From NCBI GenBank assembly GCA_009602725.1, contig WELB01000035.1, positions 339,894-374,998 on the forward strand: DNA of 35,105 nucleotides, in the 5' to 3' direction. Below are positions 12,425 through 21,709 of this stretch, piece by piece. Every line of letters begins with the position of its first letter. Within the stretch, counting starts at the first letter, position 1. The notes under the pieces are model-generated. The model had not been told where the DNA came from, did no database searches, and saw only the letters and a program-made list of their open reading frames with translations. Position numbers and translations under genes: made by a program. The DNA is from Spirogloea muscicola (lineage: Eukaryota; Streptophyta; Zygnematophyceae; Spirogloeales; Spirogloeaceae).

Positions 12425-14282
12425 ATGGCGGCGCTGCAGGCCTGCGGCCAGCCGGCGCNCAGCACCGCCAGCGTGGAGCTGGAGCGCGGCGAGCTGCAGC
12501 GGCAGCCGGGCAGCGACCCGGCTGCGTGGGAGGGCGCGGTGCTGGCGGAGGGCACGGCAGCCGCCGCCGTCGCGGGCGCCAGCGCGGACGTGAGGCCGCG
12601 CGACTACTCGGGCGTCACGGAGTGGGAGCTGGACTTCTGCTCTCGGCCCATCCTGGACGAGCGCGGCAAGAAGCTGTGGGAGCTGCTGGTGTGCGACGCC
12701 TCGCGGCGGCTGGAGCACGCCGAGTACTTCGCCAACAACCGCATCAACAGCGTCACGCTGCGCGAGGCGCTGCAGGGTATCATGACCGGCCTCGGCTGCC
12801 CCAAGCCAGAGAAGATACGCTTCTTCCGGTGAGCTCCGGCACACCTGTACGACCTGCTCTACAAGGTCTTGGTGTTCCGAGAGCGTTTATTAACGCATCC
12901 CAGTGTTTTGTCTGCAGGGGCCAGATGCAGACCATCATAACCAAGGCCTGCTTGGAGCTTGACATCCAGCCAGTTCCAAGTCAAAGGGTAGGTTACTTGT
13001 TGTCCTTTTGGGCCTGAAGTGGCCCCTTGTGAAGGAACTGCATGGCACCCATCATGGGCTATGTGGAAAGTGAAGCACGACCTGCACCATGAGGTCTTGG
13101 ACATAGTGGCTGGAGTTCCAGTGTTAATATGGTGGTCAAATCAAGCTTTCAAGTTGCAGGTTATGGATGGAAGGTTGCTAAGAACTGCAACGATAGGCCT
13201 ATAGTGCCGGCCCTTGTGGTGTCCTGTCCGATTCATTCCTGAGATGTGAAGCGCTCAGGTCAGCACTCACTATGTCGTTCTGTTACCTGCAGTGTGTAGC
13301 GCTGATTCAGTGGCTGAAAGAGCGCCAAGGGTCTGTGTACCCCAGCCACCCTAGGTGCCAGCCAGGTTCACCGCCTCCACTGCAGCTGGAGAAGCCCATG
13401 CCGCAGGATTTACCAGATTCTCTCAGGGGCGAGCAGTGGGCTTTTGTGCAGCTGCCACTCTCAGGTCAGCATGTTTACTATTTGTGCTACATGACTTTTA
13501 TTGGGCCAGAGGCCAGCAGCTTGAAGGTTATCATGTCAGCTCGCTGATTGATTGATTGATTGATTGATTGCACAAATTGCTAAGATTCTTAGGAAATGTA
13601 CTATCAAGGAGTTCTGTTCTTGGTCATAGGCCCTCGCAGTGGGGTCTGATTTTATGTAGTTTAAGGACAGTATACATGCCTCTTATATATCTGAGAAGCT
13701 GTTGTGCGTTTCAGGAGTACTTGAAGAAATGGAAAGAGTCAATCGTGGGGCAGAGTTCGGGGCAACATTCAATCTTGATGCTCTTGGCCTGGATGATCTA
13801 CCAGAGGATACTATGATACCAGGCGTGGCTGTTGCATCTTCCAGAGCCACCCCTCTTGCAGGTAGCTGCTCTCATCGTGCTGATATGTGACTACGTTGCA
13901 GCTGATGCTTACTGCAGATACTATTTTACTAGCATTCAGATAGCCAAGTGTTGGACATACGACATTGTTGCCATTCAGCACGTCAGCGTTGTCTGACCCT
14001 AGGACCTCGTCGTGGCTGATGGCAGCTTGGACGAACGCGCTGGAGCTAGCCGCCATACAAGTAGACATGGATCGCGCGTGCTTGGTCCTCAACACTGGGG
14101 TCATTGATCGGTGGCGCTACGCATTTTACAGGCGGAGCCCACAGGCGGACGAGGAGGCCAGGTTGTGGGAGGAAGCCAAGGCTTCATGCAAGGGCCTTCA
14201 TTTTGTTGCTGTTCAGCGTAACCTGGAGGCTGAGGAATGCTCAGGTTTCTGGCTCCTCCAAGACACACCCTTGCAGATGTAG
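12425..14282 (+). CDS. TAB2: TAB2-like chloroplast RNA-binding/translation factor (DUF1092)
   Basis: Exons 12425-12828, 12918-12987, 13293-13464, 13715-13861 and 14026-14282 join in phase to give 349 residues. The family hallmark [19 protein letters not shown] lies near residue 60-80. It is followed by [13 protein letters not shown], a block around residues 137-157 ending in [17 protein letters not shown], the [12 protein letters not shown] junction and a C terminus with [10 protein letters not shown], all typical of Tab2/ATAB2. In Chlamydomonas and Arabidopsis these proteins bind the 5' region of psaB mRNA and promote translation of photosystem I subunits in the plastid; the same role is inferred here. 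The start is the first in-frame ATG, in a good context (GAGCCATGG). The roughly 55 alanine-rich residues before the domain could act as a transit peptide, though weakly basic. One undetermined base (n) lies at 12459. The gene diverges from the oxidase gene. Confidence 0.9.
13543..13570 (+). repeat. (TGAT)n tetranucleotide microsatellite in TAB2 intron 3
   Basis: About six to seven consecutive TGAT/GATT units, lying within the intron between 13464 and 13715 and away from both splice sites. Probably length-variable. Confidence 0.9.
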
Positions 14283-14865
14283 AAACCCAACTGTTGCTCC
14301 CTGGTACCACCGCCCCAGCTTTCACCTTGCTGGCTTGGGTCATTTCCAGTTAGCACAGTACTTCTTGTGTGACAATATAGATTAGTGCTTCTTGACTACA
14401 ACGTTCTTGCTCATACATGATCTAGCCATTGCAATCAGCCAGAGGATGACGGACGTTTGAGATGGTCAATGGACCCCTTATTTACTGCAAGAACCATCCT
14501 TTTGAATCATTGATTTGACGTGTCTTCAGTGTTGCTTATAGCTGCACTCAGCTGATAAGAGCCTGCCTTTATCATTGCGCATTCTTACATTTACACTGCA
14601 TCATATGTCAGCATTGATAAGCGGCGGTGAATCACAAGATGCACTGTACAATCTGATGCAGTATGTTATGCTTAGAGAAATGCTTAAAGGAAAACAGACT
14701 CTCGCACATCTAACTCATGAAGCCAGACCAGTGCTCCAGGTCACTGAAGGCGGCCCAGGTGGAGCTGGTTGCCGCGCCCCATCGTGTTTGGAGGGGCAGC
14801 TTGGGCAATACTAGTGTTCCGCAAGCGTCAGTTACATATTACAGCTACGGTGATTGCTGAACCTC
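14283..14865. other. Downstream region of TAB2 before the first repeat copy
   Basis: Nothing here can be called a gene. It should contain the TAB2 3' UTR. Base composition drops to near 45-50% GC with no long open frame. The last 100 bases may be the degraded upstream end of the retrotransposon tail that follows. Confidence 0.5.
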
Positions 14866-15150
14866 AGCGCTTCATGAGAGGTCCATGGCCCGTGCGCTGC
14901 ACCTTCGTGCCGGGAGAGCCCTCGCTGCTGCTTCTGGCTCTGTCCAGGGGACCCACTTCCAGGACCCTAGCCTCTCTGATTTGCGGCTGCTTAGCAGGGG
15001 TTACCGAGTAATTTGTAGCTGCTTTCTTTCTTTGTGTGCTTTGGTTTCTTAGCGCTTCCTCTGGCTTCCTCTGGCCCCCTTCTCGTTCTTTGTTCATTCT
15101 TTTTTGGGCTGGCTTGTCCAGCCCCTATCCTCAATGGGCGAGCCCTTTCT
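14866..15150 (+). mobile_element. 5'-truncated 3' end of a probable non-LTR retrotransposon, copy 1
   Basis: One frame from about 14884 encodes the shared C-terminal motif (MARALHLRAGRALAAAS, then DPSLSDLRLLSRGY) and a stop near 15010. A non-coding tail follows (TTTGTAGCTGCTTTCTTTCT, CTTCTCGTTCTTTGTTCATTC, TTTTTTGGGCTGG...CCAGCCCC). The same C terminus plus tail recurs at 20380-20690 and 25590-25870. A conserved end with variable 5' truncation is typical of LINEs. The motif resembles the last part of LINE ORF2 after the reverse transcriptase, a family assignment from pattern only. Confidence 0.55.
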
Positions 15151-15375
15151 TCATGAGTTGGCATTCATCAGCGTGCCAGGTGCGCACCAAGCGAGGTGAT
15201 TGCCTCCTGTGGTGGTGCTCCGGCTCTGCAGACGGGCCTGTCGTCTATTCATGTACTCACGCGTGGGTACTTGTTCCCACTTCAGCTGTGCTTTTGCTCT
15301 GGTTATTAAGCCCCCCTTCGTCCGGAGCTTCGTTTTCTCTACGTTTGCACTGCTTTTGCTAGGAAACACTCAGCA

Positions 15376-15617
15376 ACCCATGTTGAGCAGCCGCAGGTCG
15401 GAGAAACTGGTCTCCGGGTTAGCGGGTCCCCTGTCCAGGGCCAGAGGCTGCAGCTAACCGCGACCGGCTCGCAGATGCAGTGTGCGTGCCATTGACCGCT
15501 GCAGCGAGACTGACAGGCGCATGCGAAATACCTGCGTGGGAATGCGTGTGTATTAAGAGATGGGGAGGCCATGTGTGGCCAAGTACAAAGGTTAGCACAT
15601 TGACAAATGTACGTCAC
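15376..15617 (-). mobile_element. Inverted 3' end of the same retrotransposon family, copy 2
   Basis: Read on the minus strand, 15535-15376 gives RMRLSVSLQRSMARTLHLRAG and, after a frame break, SFSDLRLLNMGC and a stop. It matches the plus-strand copies but points towards copy 1, so the two form a head-to-head inverted pair about 220 bases apart. The adjoining 81 bases at 15537-15617 recur at 26197-26277. Confidence 0.55.
15537..15617. repeat. 81-base dispersed repeat, copy a
   Basis: Near-identical to 26197-26277; both begin GGAATGCGTGTGTATTAAGAG and end ACATTGACAAATGTACGTCA, with only a few differences. In both places the minus strand reads from this segment into the retrotransposon C-terminal motif, so it is probably an upstream part of that element. 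Confidence 0.8.
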
Positions 15618-15719
15618 CTGCTGACCCGCTCAGTAACCACGAGTCAGCACATAGAAGTCGCTAACTGATGCCCGGATACCGGACGGCAATCGACAAGCTC
15701 TTGAGCTACCTAAGGCTAA

Positions 15720-15775
15720 GGCTCGACCAGCTTTCTGATGCAACGCATGCGCGGGAGAGCCCGCAGGCTGTGGGA
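15720..15775 (-). mobile_element. Short fragment of the retrotransposon C-terminal region, copy 3
   Basis: The minus strand encodes AHALHQKAGRALA in one frame, matching ANALHQKAGRALV at 26061-26022. Only about 50 bases are recognisable. Confidence 0.4.
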
Positions 15776-15939
15776 AAGCAGCCCAAAACCAGTGGACAAA
15801 GGTACTAAATTGAACAGCGCAGGATTATCCACACAAGCCGGAGTCGGGGCGTGCCCAGGCCCCCCGTGCGTCGACCAGGCCGCGCTGGCCCGCACCTCGC
15901 GGCCAGCCGCGCTGCGACGCCGGGGCCGCCAATGAGCAG

Positions 15940-17350
15940 CAACCGCGCTCTGGTCGCCAACCCGCGCCTTGCGGACCCCTGCCGCCCCTGAGACTGGCTT
16001 GTGCACATTGCGGGGGAAGTGCTCACAATGCCCACACGTACCCACCTTGCTCCTCCTCTTACTCCATCTTACGCCTCTCCTCCTCTTACTCCATCTCACG
16101 CAATATAGCAGCGAGCTCGGGGCGCCCCCTCCGCCACTCCTTGCCCGTGCCTGCTTCAGCTGCTAGAGCCGCAACTTGAGTAACCACCCCTGGAGTTTAT
16201 CACCACTCGGCTCGTGGACGATCACGCCCAATTTGTGCCAAGGATGGAGCCAGCCATTGAGCGCCGTGAGGAAAGCCGCCGCCAGCGACTACGAGGACTG
16301 CGTGAGATTGCTCGGCAGGAGTTGGACGAAGTCGCAAGAGCGGCAGCCGCAGTTGACTTGCCTGAGAATAATGCAGGACGCCGGCCGCTGCCTTCATGCG
16401 CAGCTTGCCAGAGTACGAGACGCGCATGCCAGGGGTTAGATTGTTTATACGCCATCCCTAGCTTGCAACCCTCTGATTGTACCAAGCGTGCACATTGGGA
16501 GATGGTGCAAGAGATTTTTGGAGCCAACTACGCAACCAAGCACTTGAGAAATGCAAGTGCAGTCGAGATCAATGGAATCGTCCACGACATGCGCGAAGCT
16601 TGCATGAAGAGGTCCTTCAGATTCCTTTCACTGCTTGACAACCCACAATTTGAACGGAGGTGCTTTCATTGTCAGATGCATCACCTTATTTCATGTATAA
16701 TTCTTTGGGTTGACTTGTCCGTGACCGTGTTGAGTTTCTTGTGATCTTGCCAAAACGCTACTGATTTACATGCCAGAGCCCTTTGCCAAATTTTTGCAGC
16801 TTGATATATGAGGCTCGACGCAGATTGGTGGAACCCCGTTGAGGGTATGACTGGCATCACTTGTGCACGAGGTACAATTTTCGATCTCTTCGAGATTACA
16901 ACTCTTACTTGCACGCAGTTGCTCTAGTCCAATGTTGTTGCAAGTCAGCAATTGCTAAGTGGCAAGGCAACCAGAGGTGCAGGTGTCACTGTAAGCAAGT
17001 CATGGTTTTAAGCACGTCATGACATCGGCAAATACCTTGATCATGTTGCAGAGGCTTGAAAGTATTATGCGAACACCCGGATATTTCAGCAACAGCCAGC
17101 CAAGGAATATTACGTCGTGGAACGATCTAGAGCACCCACACACTTCATTCGCTCCCTTTGCGTGGTGCAGAAGGCTCCAAGCATCACCAAGCCCCTTGGA
17201 CAATACTATCTGAAAGATGATAATCACAATTGCATTCCACTTCAGTCGCAGAGGCTAACTAGTAGCTCTCATATCCACATATACCTCATGGTGGTGGTAT
17301 TGTGGAGCTTTATTGGTCATCATACTCACAGGGCTCAGATGAGCAGTTAA
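15940..17350 (+). other. Coding-like stretch of unknown identity, possibly a spliced gene or gene relic
   Basis: Two segments look more protein-like than the surrounding repeats. The first, a 176-codon frame at 16214-16744, has a basic N-terminal helix, a cysteine cluster (CAACQSTRRACQGLDC) and a block with HWEMVQEIFGANYATKHL and FRFLSLLDNPQFERRCF. The second, about 17090-17275, starts after a good acceptor (ATATTTCAG) and reads EYYVVERSRAPTHFIRSL and then KPLGQYYLKDDN. Its spacing weakly recalls the Mediator subunit MED6 domain, but key residues are missing and no upstream MED6 exon is visible. The segments cannot be joined into one model with confidence. Alternatives are an unrelated gene, a transposon ORF or a pseudogene. 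Confidence 0.3.
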
Positions 17351-17519
17351 ATGGCTTGACACCCTGGTGCTGATCGACTTCACACACAATTAATGTCATC
17401 ACCACGCATAGGTGGCTTAGTCAAGGACGAACATCGTGAGACCGATGATCTTGATGAGTTAAGATCACTATTCAACCTTTGTACTCCCTATTACCCCAAT
17501 CCAACCCCATTCCACATGC

Positions 17520-17960
17520 ATTAGATAGAGAGAAGTATGCAGGCACTCAAGCACTCACGCATGCAATCAAGTACAGAGGCATGCACGCACACACACATGC
17601 ACGCGTGCGCATCACCCACGCACTCCCGCACGCCCGCACTATCACAAGAACGCCCACACGCACACACAGACATGCTTGCATGCATACGCATATACGCTCG
17701 CTCACGCACACAATTAAAGACGCAAGCGCGGGCACAGGAAAGATGCACACGCATCCATCATGTCAAAAATATATGCGCAGGAGGCACACGAGCAGGCAAG
17801 GCACACAGATCAATTTCGCAGATACGGGCGAGCGTACTGATGCACAAGCACGTGCACAGGCGGGCCAACACAGGCATACAAGCACACTCGCACATCCAGA
17901 CGTGTTCGTATAGCACATCCACAAAAGTGGTTGAATTATACAGATGCACACACACGTGAC
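17520..17960. repeat. CA/GC-rich low-complexity block with alternating purine-pyrimidine runs
   Basis: Dense irregular repeats of ACAC, GCAC, GCGCAC and ACGC across about 440 bases, for example CACACACACATGCACGCG near 17588. Open frames on both strands through it are rich in His, Thr, Arg, Cys and Val and are products of composition. Such alternating tracts can adopt Z-DNA. Confidence 0.75.
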
Positions 17961-18789
17961 CAGCACATGTGCAGATATTTCTTGAGGACGGTGAAAGAAG
18001 CGTAGCACCAGAGCGCCAGTGCTCTTGCGAGGAAGCTCCCTCACTTGTGCACAGCAAGTGGTCTGCCTTGACATAGGCCTTGGGAAAGCCCCAGATTATA
18101 GTCATGCCAGTGAAATGGGCACTGCTGAGTGATGTGTGCTGCGTTCTCCACACGAAGCACTCCATTGAAGGCACAGAAGCAAATGCAAACCATTAAAAGC
18201 ATGCAAGCTCTTCTGCCCGCAGAGCCATAGAGCTGCCGCTTTTGAGCACCTCTACTCGTAGCATGACAGAGCGAGGCTTTGTCACACGCACAAGCCCGTC
18301 GTAAGGTACCATACAGCAGCACTGCACGGATGTGCCCCAAGGTGTTACATGCATGTGCATGCTGTGACATTGGTAAGGACACACTTAACCTTCATGCGGG
18401 CGCCATTTTATTGGACCAATAGCAAGAGATTGCTCAGCCGCTGCCGCTGCGTAGCAGCCCGGCTTCAACGGGGCCAGGTCGCTCGGTCAGGTTTGCCAAA
18501 TGCGCCTCACCATTTGCTCCCGGCGTTGCCAAGAATTTGCCGTGCATCTGCAAGCAGGCCGTGCCTTGGCTGCCGCTTCTGGAAGTCTGCGTGGCAACTC
18601 CTTTTCCTGCTGCTGAGTACTCTGACTTGCCTCCTGACTATAATCTGTTGAGCACTCATGCACCATAAGCACTCGGGACGTTGTGCGCATGGAATGAAGG
18701 GGAGTGCGCATGAGAGAATGGGAGGCCTTGTGGACCTTGTCAATTCCTTGCGCTGGCCTTCACAGCCATCGCCCCCCTTGGAGGAGCTT
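17961..18789. other. Non-genic stretch between the low-complexity block and the F-box duplicate
   Basis: No gene is supported. On the plus strand near 18427-18495 a short frame (RCRCVAARLQRGQVARSGL) resembles the reverse-transcriptase C-terminal region found elsewhere here and may be an older fragment. A minus-strand frame at 18174-17758 shows no known motif. Confidence 0.35.
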
Positions 18790-20008
18790 CACCAACATGG
18801 TGTTCACAATGTCTGTTGCTCAACTCTTCTTCAGAAGGAATCAAGCAGCAACTGGAACCTGATCTACACCTTCACTAAGAACATTCAAAAGAAAGGTTGA
18901 GCTAAACAAGGCTTGTACTTACCAAAGTCATAAGCTAGCCACTGAGTTGATCGCCCATTTCTAACCACATAGAGCCACTCCTCCTCCTTCGCATGTCTCT
19001 TTGGGGCACTGTCGCGTTCGCATCACGTTCTCAAAGTTCCATTGCACGCCCACATCTTCCATCAACCATTTGAAGACCCCACACATACTAGCACACCTTT
19101 TGCGATGTACAGGAGTATGCCATGAGCTCAGAGTCATACACGTATATCTCGTCACTCTGAAGGAGCTTCCTCCACGAGTGGCAAACGCCTCGAGCTTCTC
19201 TGCACAGAGTGGCGAGGTACGTAAGCTGACACATTCACCCGCTCCTGTGAACCAATTTGGAGCCCTTCCAAATGCCAACCGCTGCGAATGGCCAGCCCAA
19301 AAATAAAGCGAGAGATCTCTACTGGCTTCTTGCCTATGCCACAATTGATCACCGCAATCAGCTCGAAGAGCGTTGAAGTATGAGCCTGGTGAATTACACC
19401 ATCAAGCCCCCAAGACACTGCAAGAGCAAGCTGTACTTCCACATACGTCCTCCACCTCAGTCGCCGGTCTGTGATGGCAGCATATATCTTGGGAACAGCC
19501 GGGCCCCGTGTGGAGCTCGCAACAGCGGCGTTGGTCAAGTTGGATGCCAGAGCTGGACTGCCGAAGGGGCTGGAGGAGTAAAAGTACGACGAGGCGTGCT
19601 GAGGTGGGCAAGTAGGGCACCCAGAGTGGAGGGTTCTGGAAGCGCGGGCGCTCACAGGTAGTGGCCTCTGGGGACGAGCGCCAGGCAGTGCACGGAGAGG
19701 TCGCGAGGGAGGCCCGGGATGAGCTTCCGCGGCCGCCTCTTGCTCTTCGCCGCCGCGCTGCGTCTTGACGGCGGGGGGCGGCGGCGGCGCTGAGCTGCGG
19801 CTGCGCCCGCGCCATGCGGGGCGCCGGACTCGGCCTCCGCTAGCCTGCAACTGGGTGGGAGTGTGTAACTGTCGGAGAGCCTGTGTGGCCAAGGTCGAAG
19901 GCACGCACAATTGCAGCTGGAGCGGGTTACCAGTTGGCCACCGCCAGACAAGTGCCAGCCCACAGCTGTCCATCCTTTTCTGGGCTGGCTTTGCTAGCCC
20001 CTCTTTGC
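18790..20008 (-). pseudogene. Duplicated 5' half of the F-box/kelch gene, degraded
   Basis: This segment is a direct copy of about 22804-23990. The minus strand still encodes the F-box core (LIPGLPRDLSVHCLALVPRGHYL region ending 19656), then GVCHSWRKLLQSDEIYV from 19199, and HAKEEEWLYVV...STQWLAYDFG ending near 18906, with the same splice sites as the other copy. It stops there: kelch exons 4 onward are absent. The conserved ATG (19815) is out of frame with the F-box, so the N terminus is broken. Intron 1 carries about 100 extra bases (about 19263-19370) containing the CCAGCCC repeat module, absent from the other copy. A functional truncated protein is unlikely. Confidence 0.7.
19263..19370. 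mobile_element. Insertion/deletion segment carrying the repeat module in intron 1 of the F-box duplicate
   Basis: The duplicates align on both sides (GAACCAATTTGGAG... and AAGAGCGTTGA) but only this copy has the intervening bases, which contain GAATGGCCAGCCCAAAAATAAAG. The other copy has only GAGATCTAAG here. The same CCAGCCCAAAAATAAAG string ends the copy near 5475-5491. Either insertion here or deletion with a small footprint there explains it. Confidence 0.5.
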
Positions 20009-20175
20009 TAGCCTCTCTGATTTGCGGCTGCTTAGCAGGGGTTCCTGAGTGATTTGTAGCTGCTTTCTTTCTTTGTGTGCTTTGTTTTCTTAGCGCTACC
20101 TCTGGCCCCCTTCTCGTACTCTGTTCATTCTTTCTTGGGCTGGCTTTTCCAGCCCTTATCCTCCGTGGGCGAGCC
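19998..20175 (+). mobile_element. Retrotransposon 3' tail, copy 4 (very short)
   Basis: Begins abruptly with TAGCCTCTCTGATTTGCGG, encoding only the last residues before the stop, and continues with the same tail as copy 1 (GTAGCTGCTTTCTTTCT, CTTCTCGTACTCTGTTCATTC, TTGGGCTGGCTTTTCCAGCCC). Confidence 0.6.
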
Positions 20176-20219
20176 CTTCTTCTTTCTCTATGGGCGAGCC
20201 ATTTCTTCTTCTCTTATGA

Positions 20220-20252
20220 GCCCCCCCCCCCCNTGCCCCCCCCCCCCCCCCT
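20220..20252. repeat. Poly-C tract with an undetermined base
   Basis: Two long C runs flank an n and TG at 20232-20234. Length and sequence here are unreliable and a frame across it cannot be trusted. Confidence 0.9.
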
Positions 20253-20379
20253 CGCACTTGCTTCATTCCCTATTACTGGGCTGGCCAATCACAGCCACCG
20301 CCCTCTACTGGAAGAGACACACCATCGCCCGTCGCTTCCATGGGGAGCCTGTAGCCTTCCCTGCAGCAGGGTCGCTGGC

Positions 20380-20690
20380 GCAATTGTATCGCATGCGCCT
20401 GGCCGTCTCGCTGCAGCGGTCGATGGCCCGTGCACTGCACCTTCGTGCCGGCCGGGCTCTTGCTGCTGCCTCTGGCTCTGGCCAGGGGACCCATTTTCAG
20501 GACCCTAGCCTCTCTGATTTGTGGCTGCTTAGCAGAGGTTACTGAGTGACTTGCAGCTGCTTTCTTTCTTTGTGTGCTTTGTTTTCTTAGCGCTTCCTCT
20601 GGCCCCCCCCCTTCTCGTAATTTGTTCATTCTTTTTTGGGCTGGCTTTTCCAGCCCCTATCCTCAATGGGCGAGCCCCCTCTCTCTACCG
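20380..20690 (+). mobile_element. Retrotransposon 3' end with intact C-terminal frame, copy 5
   Basis: Best-preserved copy. A frame reads YRMRLAVSLQRSMARALH, then RAGRALAAASGSGQG, HFQDPSLSDLWLLSRGY and stop (20545), followed by the full tail with GGGCTGGCTTTTCCAGCCCC. The sequence just upstream (20278-20310) is another GGGCTGG module, so the element joins directly to an earlier repeat. Confidence 0.6.
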
Positions 20691-20724
20691 GAAGAGACTT
20701 CCTTCCATCTTGAGAATAGCGCTT

Positions 20725-21056
20725 CCGAATTTCTCCCCCGTTCTGACATAGCATCTTCAGGCCCCTTCGCAGCTGTTTAGGCACTCCGGCTCCTTCAGAC
20801 CTTGTCCATTCCCTTTGGGCTGGCCTTTCCCAGCCACCAGTCAATCTGGCCGCGCTTTCTTCTTTTTTAGGCCCCTCCGCCATTGGGCCCCTTCGGACCT
20901 TGGTCAATTCTTTTCGGGCTGGCTTTTCGCAGCCCCATTGGGAGAGCCACGTCTTCCAGTTTGATAGCAATGGCAGTCTTCTTCCTCTCATAGCTACCCG
21001 AAGCCAAGTGTCTCTGACATGCGGCTGCTCAACAAAGGATATTGAGCACCCAGAGG
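20725..21056 (+). repeat. Second-subfamily repeat tails and C-terminal remnant
   Basis: Holds TCTGACATAGCATCTTCAGG followed by two GGGCTGG...CAGCC modules (20817 and 20916), then GTCTCTGACATGCGGCTGCT and a stop (21007-21044), which matches the retrotransposon C-terminal end. The TGACATAGCATCTTCAGG string recurs at 24258, 25315 and 25748, defining a tail subfamily. Confidence 0.5.
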
Positions 21057-21120
21057 CCACTTGAGTCGGCTGTGTGCATTACTGCTTATCTGGCCCTTCA
21101 GACTTTGTTCATTCCTTCTT

Positions 21121-21201
21121 CTGGGCCGCCCAACCACAGCCATCGCCCTCAAGCAAGAGACTCTTCCAGTAGAGGGCGATAGCTGTGAGTGGCCGGCCCA
21201 G
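21121..21201. mobile_element. Fold-back (MITE-like) element
   Basis: Left arm 21121-21150 and right arm 21172-21201 are inverted copies of about 30 bases with few mismatches (CTGGGCC...CATCGCCCTC against GAGGGCGATAG...GGCCCAG), with a 21-base loop. Inner parts of the arms recur at 5450-5481, 20278-20315 and 24084-24120. No coding capacity. Confidence 0.65.
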
Positions 21202-21709
21202 ATAACAGTTTAACAGATAACAGTGTTTTCTCCCTTTGAACCTTGTCATGCTTTCTGGGCTGGCTTTTCACAGCCCTCGCCCTCTTCAGAGAAGCACATT
21301 TTCCTTGGACAGAGTTTCATCTTTCTGTTGGCTGGCTCTTTACAATCCATGCCCCCTCCTAGAAGTGCCTGTTCTTTCGTTCACAGCCCATGCACCGTTC
21401 AAGAAAGTGGCTCTCCCATGCAAGGAAGCTGCTTAATTGAAAAAGCTAGTGCGTAAATTTGGGGCTACGTATAACGATGGAAGGAGGCTCTTCCACAGCA
21501 TGCGGTGGCTTCCGAAGACTAGCCTAAAGTCGTGGACGAAGTCTTGAGGACGCCCCAATGCGAAAGCACCAAGCACTCATCACTCCTCACAAGACTTCAG
21601 CGAGCAATGCAGCGGGCAATGCCGCCAGAGCTTAGACATGGAACGAAAAGCAACAAGCAGGAATCTCATCGTACTCATTAGCAGCAGTGAAGCTAGGATA
21701 GTCAACAGG
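21202..21709. other. Non-genic stretch downstream of the F-box/kelch gene
   Basis: Contains another GGGCTGG...CACAGCC module at 21257-21276. The remainder shows no gene and should include the 3' UTR of the minus-strand F-box/kelch gene. Confidence 0.5.

Noticed and set aside
17090-17275. MED6 Mediator subunit exon
   Set aside because: Spacing is suggestive (EYYVV...P.HFIR...KPLGQYYLKDD) but the NPxN/FYD region of MED6 is not found nearby and conserved residues are missing.
17479-17959. Overlapping 140-codon frames rich in His/Thr/Arg
   Set aside because: Low-complexity CA/GC tract; frames are open on both strands for compositional reasons.
19152-19973. 273-codon minus-strand frame
   Set aside because: It reads through introns of the F-box duplicate and the inserted repeat in the wrong frame for the F-box.
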